From Stichopus chloronotus (Eukaryota > Echinodermata > Holothuroidea > Aspidochirotida > Stichopodidae): a stretch of DNA of 64,000 nucleotides. The DNA is taken from assembly GCA_021234535.1 (NCBI GenBank), contig CM037843.1:18569911-18633910 (forward strand), given 5' to 3'. A program made the translations under genes and the position numbers. This document shows positions 1 to 12,981 of this stretch, one piece after another (within the stretch, counting starts at the first letter, position 1; each line of letters opens with the position of its first letter). The notes below the pieces were generated by a model that made no database searches, was not told where the DNA came from, and saw nothing but the letters and a program-made list of their open reading frames with translations.

Positions 1-240
1 TCGACAAAATTTTGCAAATTGTCGAAGGGTTACCGACTTACTTTAACTCGACGTCTCAGAAAATTATGCAGATTGTCAAGGTATCGAGTTAGCCTACGAA
101 TAACTTGTGATCTCCACAAAATTGTCGGCGAGTTGCCGACTTACGCTAACCTTACTCTACATCATGATCATCTCGGCCTTGCAAATTGTCGAGATATAAC
201 CTACTGACATTCGACAAAATTTTGAAAATTCTCGAGTTAC
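1..240. repeat. Composite minisatellite, truncated by window edge
   Basis: Degenerate tandem units built on the core CGACAAAATTTTGCAAATTG followed by TCGAG and a 'TTACCGACTTACGCTAA' linker. The same family, in the same orientation, forms a longer array at about 35.7-36.3 kb. Each half unit holds an imperfect palindrome (CTCGACAA...TTGTCGAG). The array continues past the left window edge. An open frame over the repeat at 19-207 is a by-product of the repeat, not a gene. Confidence 0.8.
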
Positions 241-270
241 CGACTTGCACTAACTCGAATTTGTTTTTCC

Positions 271-400
271 ATTTCCCACATGGGAAATTTTACTTCCTAC
301 AGGATTCTTTAATTTCCCATATGGGAAGTTTTACTTCCTACAGGATTCTATAATTTTCCATATGGAACTGAATGCTTCCCACAGTCTCCTTCAGTTCCCA
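271..400. repeat. 41-bp tandem duplication with CCATATGG motif
   Basis: Two adjacent near-identical units start at 271 and 312 (ATTTCCCAYATGGGAARTTT, then a shared TACTTCCTACAGGATTC). A third, more diverged partial unit starts near 353. Each unit contains a small palindrome around CCCATATGGG. No coding potential. Confidence 0.7.
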
Positions 401-459
401 TAGCCTATATGATATTTCAATATGGGCCGGAATCTTCGAGTCCCCTCAAGGAATGACAG

Positions 460-1570
460 GTTTTCTTTTGCTTCCTGAATGGGATTTAAGAAATTGAAGA
501 CCAAATACGACCAAAAAAAAAATTGTTATCAGGCACTCTTGTATCCGTACCGGGGATCGGGGCCTACATGAGAACGTGGCTTGGGGAATGTCTGCTCTGT
601 CAGGGTCTTGTCATGAGGACATTGTAATATCTGATCCGGCCATTACTCAGGCCTACTAAGCTAAACTAGGTTCATATGAGAGGCCGGGAAAAGGGGATGT
701 CCATCGGGGAGGACAGAGGCATGTCATCCATTCTCAATAGGTGGGGGACATAATATCGCTGACTGATTGTGCACATTTAAAATTTCCTGGTTCAAGTTCG
801 ACAGTGTATGTCTTTATTGAGGTCTTTTTCATTTTAATATAAGCCTATATGATGATGTGTAAATATCCTCCACATTTCCCTGTTATGTTCATGTTGTCAA
901 GTCAATTTCATAAAATCACAGTCTCACTTCGTGGTCGGTGGAATGGCATAAACTTCCCGAAAGGTAGTAAAAAAGGTCCGTACGCTCCAGTCTGAAGCCC
1001 GGGAGGGAGATGGGGGTGGTTCCTTTTGGTGATTTGGTGATTCCATGGACGTCAATGGACGTCAATGGGTGGGTTCAGTGGAATACCCACAAAATTTGAT
1101 CATGCCACTTAAAGTTCCTTTTTCAGACTCATTTAAGTGTATCAGTATAAGTCGTTTGTCCAAAAAATGACATGTTCCTTGAGTGTAACGTCAAGTTATC
1201 AGGCTGTTATTACTTGTCCTAATTATTCTATGGAGGCACCAGGAAACTGATCAGAAGTAAGTATCTCAGACCGCCCTCCTATGTAAAACTGAGCAGATTC
1301 AGGTTACATAAATTTACCACGGTGGTACGGTGTGTGCATACTTTTATTATAATATAGCAAACAATTCTCAGAAAAGAGTATGGGTATCTTCCCTATTCCC
1401 CCCATACACCCGTGGCAACGTCGCTGACTTCACCCTACTTAGCTACCCCCAAAAGACATGACGCTAAGTTATGTCTGTGTCCTGTCGGCTTGTGCGGTGC
1501 ACAGAACTTGTCACATGACAAACGCCCTTGTCGAGACTAGTGTAGTGTATTGTAGTGCTCAGGGTGAATG
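460..1570. other. Unassigned noncoding DNA
   Basis: I see no gene, RNA gene or clear repeat structure here. A short direct repeat of ATGGACGTCA lies near 1043-1066 and contains two TGACGTCA-like half palindromes. The CCATATGGG word recurs at about 1680-1825, near the next feature. Confidence 0.4.
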
Positions 1571-2060
1571 TTCAACTAAAACCGCAGTTTGAGCATTTTT
1601 ATCAATACTTCAAAAATTGTCCTATTTAAACATAGGCGATAGGTAACATTCAACCATGGGCCTCATAGCGGTGAATCAATATCCATATGAGGTGAATCCA
1701 TAAATGTGAAACCATAGAGGTGAATCCATATCCATTTTGCACCCACGATTCATAAGGGACCCATATGGGCCAGCCTAGATAATCATATGACCCATATGGC
1801 ATAGTTATGGTGTCCATATGGGACAATTTGTCCATGTGGACCCCAGAACTACCCCAAATGCCGTCATTTGGGTTACCTGGGAAACATAAGAGCCCCGGGA
1901 TGATATGTTACCAAACCGTACCAGCTAAAAAGTAAAAGCGCGGTTATAATTTAGTGAAATACTGAAAAGGGCGCCAGTAACCCATTGGTCGGGGGTGGAG
2001 GATGACTCTGTGGCAGCCCCCCCCCCCCCCCTGCCGACTGACGTGATTGGCGCACTAGCG
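1570..2060. repeat. Diverged copy of the right half of the 11.5-kb hAT-type element
   Basis: The block around 1580-1640 (GTTTGAGCATTTTTATCAAT, then ACTTCAAAAATTG) aligns by eye with 12805-12850 inside the hAT-type element. The 1925-2056 block (AAAGCGCGGTTATAATTTAG, then a GGTCGGGGG run and a 'GACTGACGTGATTGGCGCACTA' end-like stretch) parallels 12890-12973. The segment between the blocks, rich in CCATATGG, looks like an insertion. No intact end or target duplication was found, so this is an old fragment. Confidence 0.5.
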
Positions 2061-2064
2061 CGAT

Positions 2065-4010
2065 TCAAATCATGATCCAATTTTCAATCAAACTAGTGTA
2101 ATTTGCATTGATCTGGAAGGCAGCTGTTCGGAGCATCACGTTTTCGTTCACAAGTGCTTGTCACGAAACTAAGTTGTATTTTTCATCCATTAATAATTTA
2201 TTCAATGCAATTCATGCAAGTTGTGCGATTTCAGTTGAAAGTTGAATCGCGTGTTGAATCGCAAGGTATCATAGGTTGGTTTTATTCTGTGTTAAACTTG
2301 GTGATAGTTTAGTGGCAATTAGAATTCAGTTTTACATGTAATTCTAAAATTTAGAAGGACCCAATTCCATGCTATTTTATATTCTTTTTCAAAACTGAAT
2401 ACACACACCATGGTGTCTGGATTTTGGCTGTACATGAATTTTTGGCTTCTCTGCATACACAAGCGGAAATAAAGAACGGTAGTATATACATACTTTCTCT
2501 CTTCAATTCTACAGCCGGAGGTCAAAGCAGAGATCACTTATACATATTCATGATGAATACACATATTATTATTATTTCACATTTTTGATACTAGCATAGC
2601 GCCAAAATAACATGCGGAAATTGTCAGATTTTCGGTAGTAGTTGTACTTTGCAACGGTTTAAACAACGGTTTAAACAAGTTTAAATAGGCCTATAGATAT
2701 TCTTCTGTATCAAGATCTAAATTACAATTCTGACTTCAAGAAGAATAAGGAAATGGTACACTCCTGGAATAACTTTGTATATGTTTGGAAAGTAATCTTG
2801 AAATATTTTACTGAGCAAATGATAATAGAGGTATCTTAGATATCGTAAGCATGTAAGGGTGGGCATGGCATTCATAATGTTGCTTCTTATAGACGCTAGT
2901 CGTTCTTCCCTGGGAAAAAAGTGTGACACCCTTTATCAAATATTCTTCTCCCCGTAGAGGAACGTCTCCCACCTGGGATAGCTAGACAATGAAAAGTCAG
3001 TACAGTTTCAGCCGACCAATTTCAAGTTTGTGTGACGTAAATCAGTGAATCGACACGACTAGACAACCGTTGCACCGTCGATGTGTGAGTCTGGCTATCT
3101 CATTATATACGTAGGTGTTGATGACTGGCCTCAGTTCAATGTTGCGGTTAATAAATGTCTAGTCCGGGAATATTTGAACTGGGCGTGGCCGACGGTGTCC
3201 ATCACAACCCATTGCTCTTAGCCACACAACCTAACAGAAACATGATACCTTGACATTGCACACACGTTGCCATATACAACAGCGTTATTGAAATGCAGCC
3301 TGTGACATGGGGACGAATGAATTCTTTGAAGTTCTGTAGCTTTGTGTATCCACGTCCAGTGCTCCAAGCTTATTTTCGCATACACGGAGTATACATTTTC
3401 TTCACTTAAAGGGGAAATCAGGGTTTGAACGAGAAAATTCACCTTTGAGTTGATTTTTCTTTCTAAACTGATTGTTCACCGAAGACGTTGGGGAGGTCTT
3501 TGAAGGTAGAAGAAACGGTAATTATTGCGTTAATTACTGTTGAATTAGAACTCTTAATATTTGTCGGGTACAAAAAATAAACGTTCATGTACAAGGCCAG
3601 GTAGTCTCCTCTATACGATGACCAATCACAAAGTAAGACTAAAAATGACTGTATATGAATGAACAGAACCGAATGTTTACGTTTCCCATGCTGTTCGTGC
3701 ATTGCGCAATGCAGTTTAGTGATAGTTGATGATACATACAGCACACGTAGGCTACGTGTGAAACTGTCCAGCCACACCTCCTCATACCTTGAAAAGGTGA
3801 TAGTACTGAATATTCATATTTGATTCGATGAATATGGATGTTACAGACTTTCAGAGTTCTTCACCGATTTTTTGAGAATTTGACTCGTTTCTCGAAATCG
3901 GCCACATGTTTTGAGATAATCTTGATCATATTTGTTAGTTATGACTCATTGTACGATACCGGTGGGGAATTGCAGTGAAATAAATTGTGAAAATAGACCA
4001 TGATTTTCCC
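2065..4010. other. Unassigned noncoding DNA
   Basis: Open frames here on the minus strand (for example 3463-3777, 104 codons) show no family motif and no flanking gene structure. A short direct repeat of CAACGGTTTAAA occurs near 2655-2680. Nothing else supportable. Confidence 0.4.
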
Positions 4011-4013
4011 TTT

Positions 4014-4390
4014 AAGTCAAAATCGGGTATCGCAATAAGGGTCCGCTGTATCCTTGAGATGTAGAGAACTGTATACTAAAAGAAGGAAAGTACCATCTTC
4101 TTAACACAAGACTACACTTTCATTTGTGTTGTAGGCTATAGCAGGTGACCTATTTATACAGCAAGTTTTCTATATTTGTGATGTGATTGGCTCCTCCCAT
4201 TATTTGAAGGAGAATGGCCTAATTTCAATAAGAATCATAAACATGCTCTGAGGAATATGACAAGACAGTGGTAAACAGCAAAAGTTCGGTATTAATAAGG
4301 GTTCGCTGTACTTTTTAGTTGCAAAACTGTATACTGGGAGAAGAAAATTAACATCGTCTAAACACAAGACTACTACGATACTAACTTTCC
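4014..4390. repeat. About 100-bp sequence duplicated at 261-bp spacing
   Basis: AATAAGGGTCCGCTGTA at 4034 recurs as AATAAGGGTTCGCTGTA at about 4295. Both are followed by a matching AAACTGTATACT stretch, an AGAAG block and AACACAAGACTAC. The copies have diverged by perhaps a fifth. A poly-C run follows at 4425-4441. Confidence 0.6.
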
Positions 4391-5797
4391 AGACAATGTG
4401 TTCCTTAACCTACCAACCCCCGCCCCCTCTCCCCCCCCCCCCACACAAATCTACAGCTTAAACACAGTTCCCGATAATATTAAACTGAAAAATAATCAAA
4501 GTTCTCTGAAAAGTTAGGTTTCACCATTTGCGAATCTTCGGACCACATTCCTTAGATATCTACAATTATTAATTCATGGCAACGTCCAGATTTCAAGACC
4601 TTGCACCAGTCTGAGTACAGACATCATTATAACCTATTATTTTTACAAGTAATCACTTTTATGTCACTCGCCACACATCTGATCAAATAAATTTTTTTAT
4701 AAGATATTTTAGTGAGATTAGTTAGTGGGAAAGAAAGTCTTCTCTCTTCATATGAAGATCATAAAACATTTGTGAATCACACCTCGGTAAACTTCATATT
4801 CATCACTTTTAATAACTTCTTAACTGGCATTATTTTGTCTTGAGTATTGGTCAGTGCAGTCAGTGAATCATCTGAACATCGTCTCTTTGTGATATTTCCC
4901 AAACCTATCTCTCTGGAAGAAAAAAAAAATGATCCCGATTCAATAACGTATACATTTATGGAAACGTTTAAAGCTGGCGTCACAGCTGAGTGTTTTTTTT
5001 TTTTCTTCAAACTCTTTTCTCATTCAAGCGTTCTCTGGTTCTTGTTTTAATAACATGGTGATAAAGCTGTCAATATCTGTTTGGATACTCGAGCCTATAA
5101 CCTGATATCTCATTTATGGTAGTTTGACACAATGACATGCAGCTCTTATTCATTAGTCTGATTATATCCCCTCAGTCTTCTCGATCGCTGCTATTCTCCG
5201 GAAGCACACTAATTTCACTCTCCCAGTCTATTCACTGAGCTTTACACAACAAGAAGGAATCCCTGCTGTTACAGTGATAGAAATTTTAATCTTCTTGTCA
5301 TGACGTACCGTTATCCATCTGCTCACGGTCGTCATGAAACCCTCAAAAGATTTTAAATAAAATTACACGGATAACTTTGACATTGAGTAGATCTATATAG
5401 TGGATATATATATAGAGAGAGGACTCTGCATATATACTATAAATCAGTTCAAGGAGTTCACGTATCCCAGTGCCACCAGAATAGCCTCCGCGTACAGAGT
5501 CAGCTTGATTAAATTGAAAATCTCTCGGGCGGATGTGTTAGTACTGTATGCTTGGATGATGTTTGGCGGTCAAAATTGTGTTTGAATTTCTAGTGCATGT
5601 CTTACTGAGTGGCTATACAACATCAACTTTATAACTTGCAGTGACCAGCCCTTAAACTATATCCATTGATCACAGAAACTAAAAGCCAACTGTGACAACT
5701 AGTGTATCATAAACTTTGTGAAATACTTGTGGTACATAGACATTCAAAACAAGTGCGGTACTTCGTGACTCGTGCAAGGAAGAATCAGCAAACAAAA

Positions 5798-8700
5798 ATG
5801 GAAAACGTGACTGGATATGAACTTTACTCATCGATCAATTCAACGTTCCGAAGCCAAGACTCTGGCATGATAGGTTTGTCTCTGGTCACTTCGAATATTG
5901 AAGGAGTTTTCTACATCAGTATCAATTTCATCATAGTGATTGCTATCATTTCGGGTAATTTCTTGGTGGTTGAATCTTTCCGAACCGAGCATTCTCTCAG
6001 AAAATCAGGAACAAATATGATCCTTTTCAGTTTAGCAGTGACTGATTTGTTAACGGGAGCTATAGGATTACCTTTGCACGTTACTGGCCGTATTCTTGTT
6101 TCTCCACTGACATGCTCGTCCGTGACCAGAGCCCTCTTCTTTCTACCTGGCTTCTTCTTCTGCGGCCTTTCCTTGGCACACATTTTCTTTCTAGCAGTGG
6201 AGCGGTATGTTTACTCACTATTTGTAGATATAATGCTAATACATTATTAATAAAGGGAAAATGAGGTCACCACAAACGGAATTAGCATACCCTACTATGC
6301 TTATTCATGAATGGCTCTTTTTCATTATGTGATATAATTTTTGTTGTTGAATTGCTTAATTTTGCAGAATAACAACAATGATATTCAGCGAACATCCTGA
6401 AAGTAAGTTATTAGAGAAATGAGAGGAGAATTGCAAGATTTTGATGACTATTTTTTTCAAAGTAAGGACGACTGCTTATTCAGTTACGATCCATCAATCA
6501 GAGTCAGCAGAAACCCAAAATGAGAATACATACACATCAGTCACTTTTGATCTATGGATTGACAATATAAATGGGTACCTGTAAATTGATGGACCATCGC
6601 AGCTTGATGGATCAACCTGCTTGCTTGAGCAAGCACAAAAAAAAAAAAAAATAGATCATAATAAACATAATTACACGTCTCCTTATGCAAACAAAATATC
6701 GTATAAATTAAGCATCAAATCGCATATTTTCACATTAAGAAGCTTAACACCTTGAAAGGGGGAACTCCCTCCCACACCCTCCTTCCTTGGGGACAAGCGC
6801 GCTAGCTCTTCATGGCTCTGCAACTATACGCTGACACGGTTTGCTAGTTATGACAAGAAATCACCGGCCCAGGTACCACTTATACTGTTCTTTCCAACAA
6901 CAAACATTTCTTCTGTTTGTCACGGTGATGTGATCTCACCTTTACATCATAAAAAAGGACAGGCTACTCCGGAGACGAAATTTGAGAATCACAGACGTAA
7001 TTATAGCCGTTGTGATTATCTAATAAATTCATCCTTACATAAAGGGGCACATTGAGTTGAAAAAGTTTATTTTGTGGCGAGTTCGAAGGAAACCATTGCA
7101 TGCATGCAAATGCTTCAAATTAGCCTTATTAGTCATGTATCTATTCCTACAGCTACTTAAAATGTGAGAAATTGTAGCATTATTATGAACAGGAGTTGCC
7201 TATGGTTAATACGTGATAGAAAAATGTGTCTGGTCACAGATTTGCAATAAGTGATTTTGATCGTTAATTATCCTGTCACAGTTGCTTCAGTTCAGATGTC
7301 CAGAATCTCTAAGCTTGACCATTTACCATCAGCATATGATTCATACTGTGACCAGATATCATGACATTTGTGAACCTCAATAAGTCTCTTCAAGTGACTT
7401 GATGAAGTTGGTTTAGCTTTAACCATCGATGAAACACTATATCACTCATATACTCCCCATTAATTTCGGAATACTAATTGATACACTTCATAAGCATTAC
7501 TGCAATAACGTTAAATGAATTTAACACTAATCGAAGTTTCATATTGATTAGGGGACCATTTCTCTCTAAATTTCACTGATTAAAGTTTAATGTTCAATTT
7601 TAAAAATAACGACACTTAATTGTCAGGTACTGCATGACTTGTTGTAAGAGCGAGGCACCAGGACGGTCTTCAAACATCAATATCTTGAGTTATGAACAAC
7701 ATATTCGTTTGACGTTTAAACTGCCTGAAGTGAAAAAAAAATCTTCCCATTTCTTTAAGACCTTCTAAAATGGTCACTGACAATACAACCTCGTCTAGGC
7801 AAATTATTAGAAGACAACATACACACTTATGAATGTTGTCGATCATCCAGGTATAAGTCAAATTTCAGACAGAAAATTAATCTACATTCCTGAATTTACT
7901 TGTTTTGGAGAGGCTACAGAATCCCGTGCAAAACGCATCGTCAGATCGACTGAATTCCTTGCGGCGCTTGATCAATGACCTGTGACAAGTTAGTGTTGTC
8001 ATACAGTGGTTGGCTAATTTGAGATAAAATTCTTTGGAACCTTTCTGATTTCCCCGATTGCGGAATGGTAATCACTTAATAAGGGGGGGGGGGCTACCAT
8101 ACAGTCCGGGGGATGAGGTTGAGTGTCCTAACAGTAGTTTTAAAGTACTTTTTCGCCATGGATCTTCTAAATCTTTTGAATTTGTCCAGAAAACAGCTGT
8201 TGCTATATTATGTATACTTGTAGACCTGTCTCATTAAGTTTGAATGTAAATGTTCAGTTCTAAAGACAATATTGTAAAATTTTTCACGAAATAGTCAAAG
8301 CGTGATATTTAGTATATGATGAGAGAGTCAACTACGAATGTTTAATCGACATCAAACGTGTGTCCATTCCAATAGAAGCATAATTTAACACAAAGTGTAC
8401 TTTTGAACTGAACAAACTACAGGGACCTTGTGGACACTTGAGATGGTGTTGAAGCAACATTGCATCCGTTTGGCATTGATTACAACGCTGTTTAAGAAGT
8501 AAGGTTCAAAGGTGATTTAAATTATGTGATCATAAGTGTTGCAAGAGGTGATCCAAAATATTGCACACACATACGTAAGGCTCAAGAAAGTGTAGAGCTG
8601 AAGAGGGCATTAGCTCATGCATGAACTACGGTAAGTCGAGTTATACAAGGCTCCCGTGACAAGCAAGGTCAGTTCTATGATTCAGTCTGATATATAACAG

Positions 8701-9942
8701 TACGAGTTTATAACAACAGGCGAATAGCGGACGTGCTGTTTTGTGCACATAAGAAACGCCGTTCAAATCAGCTTATATGATTACTAAATTGTCAAAGTGC
8801 TAGTCATTTTCAGGTTGACCTCAGGAACCCTGAAAGTCCAATTATGATTGTGAAAAATTCATAACAAAGGCTAAGATGAGCAGTTTTGAGTCGACTGAAG
8901 CACAAAATCGAGTTTCGACATTGTAACAGTAATATGCAAAGCACGTCTTAATGTGAAGCTTTTTATATTCACTGAAACGTCATCAATTACATACCACGAT
9001 ACGAGTTTCTTTCTGTTCATAAGAGCTTAATTCTTTCTAGCAAGCAAGAGAAAAAAAGAAGAAACTTTATAACCTTACTGGATGCGTTCTTTCAATGGTT
9101 TCGTAGACATTCCCTAGCTATACTTTCCTTTGCAATTTAATACATTATTTTCATCCTTTGTAGATATTTGCTCTTCATATGTGTTTTGTTTTAGCTGTTT
9201 CAGCTATTTTTACTGTGACACCGTCGTGTCATCTCACCGTGATATATCTATGCTCAGAGTTTGTATATCAGAGATCGTACCTTTGATTTCCTCCGATATA
9301 TTCGTTTCTTAAATTTCCTTTTTGTTCATTTCTTAATTCTTTTCCAGATATTTTGCCGTTTGTCGACCAATTTTCCATCGTCGATTCATCTCCTTACGAT
9401 GTATCAATAATCTTCTTTGCGTGCTTTGGGCCATCATCTTGCTGAACTGTTTCATAACGTTTCTGACAAGGATACTAAACACCAAAGACGATCCGGAAAC
9501 ATTCAACTGCGGCAGTTTTAAAATCGGTGATGGCAACGCAGCCCAAGCTTACGAGATGTTTCTCGCGTTTATTATTCTCTTTTTGTTCCTCCTTCTGGTA
9601 CTGTGCTACGCCAGAATATACGCCGTCGCTGTAAAATTCGTGAAGAAAAGACGAAGCGATGACGTCGAAAACAGCAAACAAGTAATTTCGACGACGGTTA
9701 CCACCGCCATAGTGGTTTGTATTTGCGGGATTTGTTGGCTACCGACGACTTTCAAGTATGTATGTCGGTCATACTGCTCGTTCACAACACGGGGATTTTT
9801 GATGTTGTTCATGTTCTGTGAAATTGTGTTGTACTTAAATTCAGTGGTAAATCCGATTATTTATGGATACCGAACACAAGAATTCAGAAAAGCATACAGT
9901 AAAGTTCTCTCCAGACTTTGCCGAGGACAAAACAATATATAA
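5798..9942 (+). CDS. Class A rhodopsin-like GPCR, paralogue 1 (two exons)
   Basis: Exons 5798-6204 and 9348-9942 join into 333 residues. The donor (CG|GTATGT) and acceptor (TTTTCCAG|A) split the Arg codon of ERY in phase 2. The start is the first in-frame ATG, in good context (AAAAATGG); two N-glycosylation sequons (NVT, NST) follow. Family marks: GN in TM1, LAVTD in TM2, a TM3 cysteine before ERY, FNC in the second outer loop, CYARIY in TM5, CWLP in TM6 and NSVVNPIIYGY in TM7. The third inner loop is short, with a KKRRS basic patch. It should be a plasma-membrane G-protein-coupled receptor. The TM7 NPIIYxYRxxEFR pattern and the DRY-loop intron recall adenosine receptors, but the ligand is unknown. 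A paralogue with the same intron lies 13.6 kb downstream. Confidence 0.88.
6205..9347 (+). other. Intron of GPCR paralogue 1
   Basis: A 3.1-kb phase-2 intron starting GTATGT and ending in a pyrimidine-rich TCTTTTCCAG. It contains a poly-A run (6640-6653) and a poly-G run (8084-8095) but no recognisable gene. Reading through the donor would add a few residues and then stop at 6248-6250. Confidence 0.75.
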
Positions 9943-10042
9943 GTACGTGCTCATGTGTTGCTTTCGAAAAAAAAAATGAAGAAACGCGCCGGAGGATGTA
10001 CAGGGATGTACGTTTTATTTGTTCAAGACTGATTGAAAGTTA

Positions 10043-10048
10043 AATAAA
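10043..10048 (+). terminator. Candidate polyadenylation signal of GPCR 1
   Basis: AATAAA about 100 bases after the GPCR stop codon, in AGTTAAATAAAGTGAG. The position fits a short 3' UTR. There is no transcript evidence in the sequence. Confidence 0.4.
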
Positions 10049-10049
10049 G

Positions 10050-11486
10050 TGAGAAGATCAACGCTAAAGAGCAAAACTTTAAGACAGACTCCAAATAAAC
10101 GTCATAAATATTATTTTGATTTTTGTACATTAGACGTACAATAACCGAGCTGTTTGTGTTTGTTATTATATATCATTTGCAGAAATAGTTGTTTGTTCAT
10201 CTCTGTCTTTGATAGAAATATTTTGTATAGTGACTTATTCTGGTTTACTAATTTATGATCCCTCCAGCCCTGATCGGTGTTTTAACATTGCAAGATCTGG
10301 AGTTCAGACAGTCTGCGTATGTATCACCACTTGCTCAGGTAGTGATCATGCAAACTTGAAAGTCATTTGCTTCAATTGGTCGCAATCAAAACTCAAGTAA
10401 GAATAGAAATGGGAAGAAAAATGAAAGAGAAAATACACGTGTGGGTTAAGATACATTAATCTTTAACGACATAAATCACATTGGTTGCGGAACCATATGT
10501 ATGTTTGTATCGTTTTGATAACAAGCTCTATAGTGTGCATGTATGTGTATAGAGAAACGGAATACGGTTTCGATGAGGTAACCCTGCACAGCTTAAACCT
10601 GATTAACTGTTCAGAATTTCTGATAACAGTAACTACAGCATGTAATGTGAAAAAACTACATGTTCCCGTGACAAAAATTATACTGATAGAGACATATAAG
10701 AGACATATAGAGATATAAGACACCTTGCCAGAATACGAGACATGTCCATGCTGGCTTGTTGAATTAATATTGCTTAGAAGCTTTTCCGACTACGGCATTT
10801 ACTGTCCCTTACTGACTTTTGTCCTCCACCGAAAAACAAGATAATTCTGTCATTCACTGACATACAGCGCTTGAAGGGAAATAATCGTTAAAATCCACCA
10901 ACATGGCATACAAATAAAATAACTTTTAATTATTTTTCAACTATTCAGTCTCATCAATAAACATCTGCAACAGCGTCACGTCCTCCAAACATTATGCATA
11001 AGATCAGTTAGATCAGTTACACAGTTGCATCATTTGAAAGTTTGGGCGAACAAATTATATTCTTGAACAACAATATTTAATTTCCATCCATGAAAAACTC
11101 ATTTCTGGTAAAGAAGGTTAACATCTTTCCTTATTTTGAATAAATTATGATTCTGCGTCCATAAATGTCGGTTTTATAAACATGATTTTTTCCTCTGTAA
11201 AACAACCTCTCATTTCCCTTTAAATTACATTTAAACTCCACTTACTAGACAGCTTCTTTGACTCAATGTTGCGTATGTTGCGTCAATTTTCAGACTTAAA
11301 CCTCCGTTGATCTCAAACGAAAATGAAACAAGACGTCAGTGCCAGTGTCCCTCCCTGGGGAGGGGGGGTTATGTTTACAAGGCGTTTGTCGATTTACGGA
11401 TTTTCAGCTAAACCATGAACAAGTGGAAAATGAATTTCCAGAAATGAAAGTTATGAGTGAAACTCTTCTTGAAGAGAGTAGTGATT
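10050..11486. other. Unassigned noncoding DNA
   Basis: No gene supported. The region 10463-10723 is open on both strands, which argues for chance, and has no family motif. Confidence 0.4.
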
Positions 11487-11494
11487 GATATAAA

Positions 11495-12973
11495 CAGTGG
11501 TGGAGCTAGCAGTTTCGGTAAGTGGGCCCTGGCGAAAATAGGGGCACTGTGTAATAGACACCCAGTATTCTTGTGCTAAGCCAAACATACAAGCAGGTGG
11601 GATAGAAGGAGAAGATATTAGATGGTGAGGGGAAGCGGAGCGTATAGTGCCAGCAGGACTAAGGGAAGCGCCACCGCCAGTTGGCGGGAAGCGTATCAGG
11701 AAAGTTTTGACTTTTCAAACTCCCCAGGTGGCGGGAAACGGCATTTACCGGGTGTTATAAGCTGTATGTGCCCAGTTTTGTGCCATTCTTTTTGCTAGAA
11801 CAAATATGAATTTCTGAAAGAGGGTAATGCGATATTACATGGGTTGGGAGGACACAATAATTATAAATTATGCATCCTCTTTGATTTATTTTAGAGTACT
11901 TGGCAAATATTGGGGCTGAACATACCTTTAGTTCCCCACACTTTTGATGGGACAATGGAGTCACAGGTCTTATTAGCAAGGGTTTGACTTGCGAGGAGTA
12001 GCTAGATTTTTTTCTAGTCGAGCCTGGGACATGAATGAAGGGGCATCAGCGAGTGCGATAGAATGCCATACAATGTGATACGGAAATACAGTAAGCCTAT
12101 ATATTGCAGTATCGCACCCAGAATTGTGGAATATAGGTACAGTGAGAATTGACTATGTAAAAGGAGCGCAGGCATCGGTTGGGATGAAGCCTAACAGAAA
12201 TCTTTGACATAAAAACACCCCCTAGATCGCCATTTATGGCCCCTCCAGGGCTAAGCAAGTCAGTTCCAGGAAATGGTATTGTCAGTACTTTCTTGGATAG
12301 AAACCCCTATCCTTACATCATGGACGTTTTTCGTTGTAAAACTCTGAAAAAATTTGTACATTTCATGATGAACATTGTTATACTTGCTTCAAATTTGAAG
12401 GCTGAACATCGGCAACATTATCATCATTCCCTGGATGTGGGGGAGGGGTGGGGACTGTAAAAGTATTCACGCTTGTATTTTCGCTTTCAATTGTTTTTCG
12501 TTCTTTTACTTGTCTTTTTTTCTTTTCATTTTTTTTTGTCGCGTTATTTTGCGGCGCGACACACACGACGGTCGCCATGGCGATCGCCATACACCTTAGC
12601 TGCCCTCCTTATATTACGCCACTGCATTGGAGGTCTGAATACCCTAGGCCACCGGGTTCACTGACATGCATCAACAAGTATATGCATTAACCCATGCAGT
12701 GACCTTTGCCACGGCTCGGACGTCACAAGTTTGCCTGAAAATAGGTCTATACGAAGCAGCCCCCTTGTGAGGCTTGTGTTTAGGGTAAAGTGCCAAAAAT
12801 GACCGTCGTTTGAGCACTTCTATTAATACTTCGAAAATAGCATAACTTAACCATAGCCTACGTATTGATACAAAGGAAACGCACTAGCTAAAAGGTTAAA
12901 ACGCAGTTTTAGTCGGTCGGGGGGGGGGGGGAAGGGTGGACAGCATCCTGACTGCATGGTAGCTGCGCCACTG
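11495..12973. mobile_element. Non-autonomous hAT-type DNA transposon with exact 8-bp target duplication
   Basis: The left end reads CAGTGGTGGAGCTAGC. The right end, reverse complemented, reads CAGTGGCGCAGCTACC (13 of 16 match). The element is flanked by identical 8-bp copies GATATAAA at 11487-11494 and 12974-12981. An 8-bp duplication with CAGTG termini is the signature of the hAT superfamily. At 1.48 kb there is no transposase frame, so it depends on a source element elsewhere. Its right third is shared with a diverged copy at about 1.6-2.06 kb. It includes a poly-G run (about 12920-12931). Confidence 0.82.
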
Positions 12974-12981
12974 GATATAAA

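Noticed and set aside
1040..1075. GACGTCAATGGGTGG resembles part of a well-known viral/expression-vector enhancer
   Set aside because: The match is about 15 bases within a local 10-bp direct repeat; surrounding sequence shows no further similarity, so it is chance, not vector or viral DNA.
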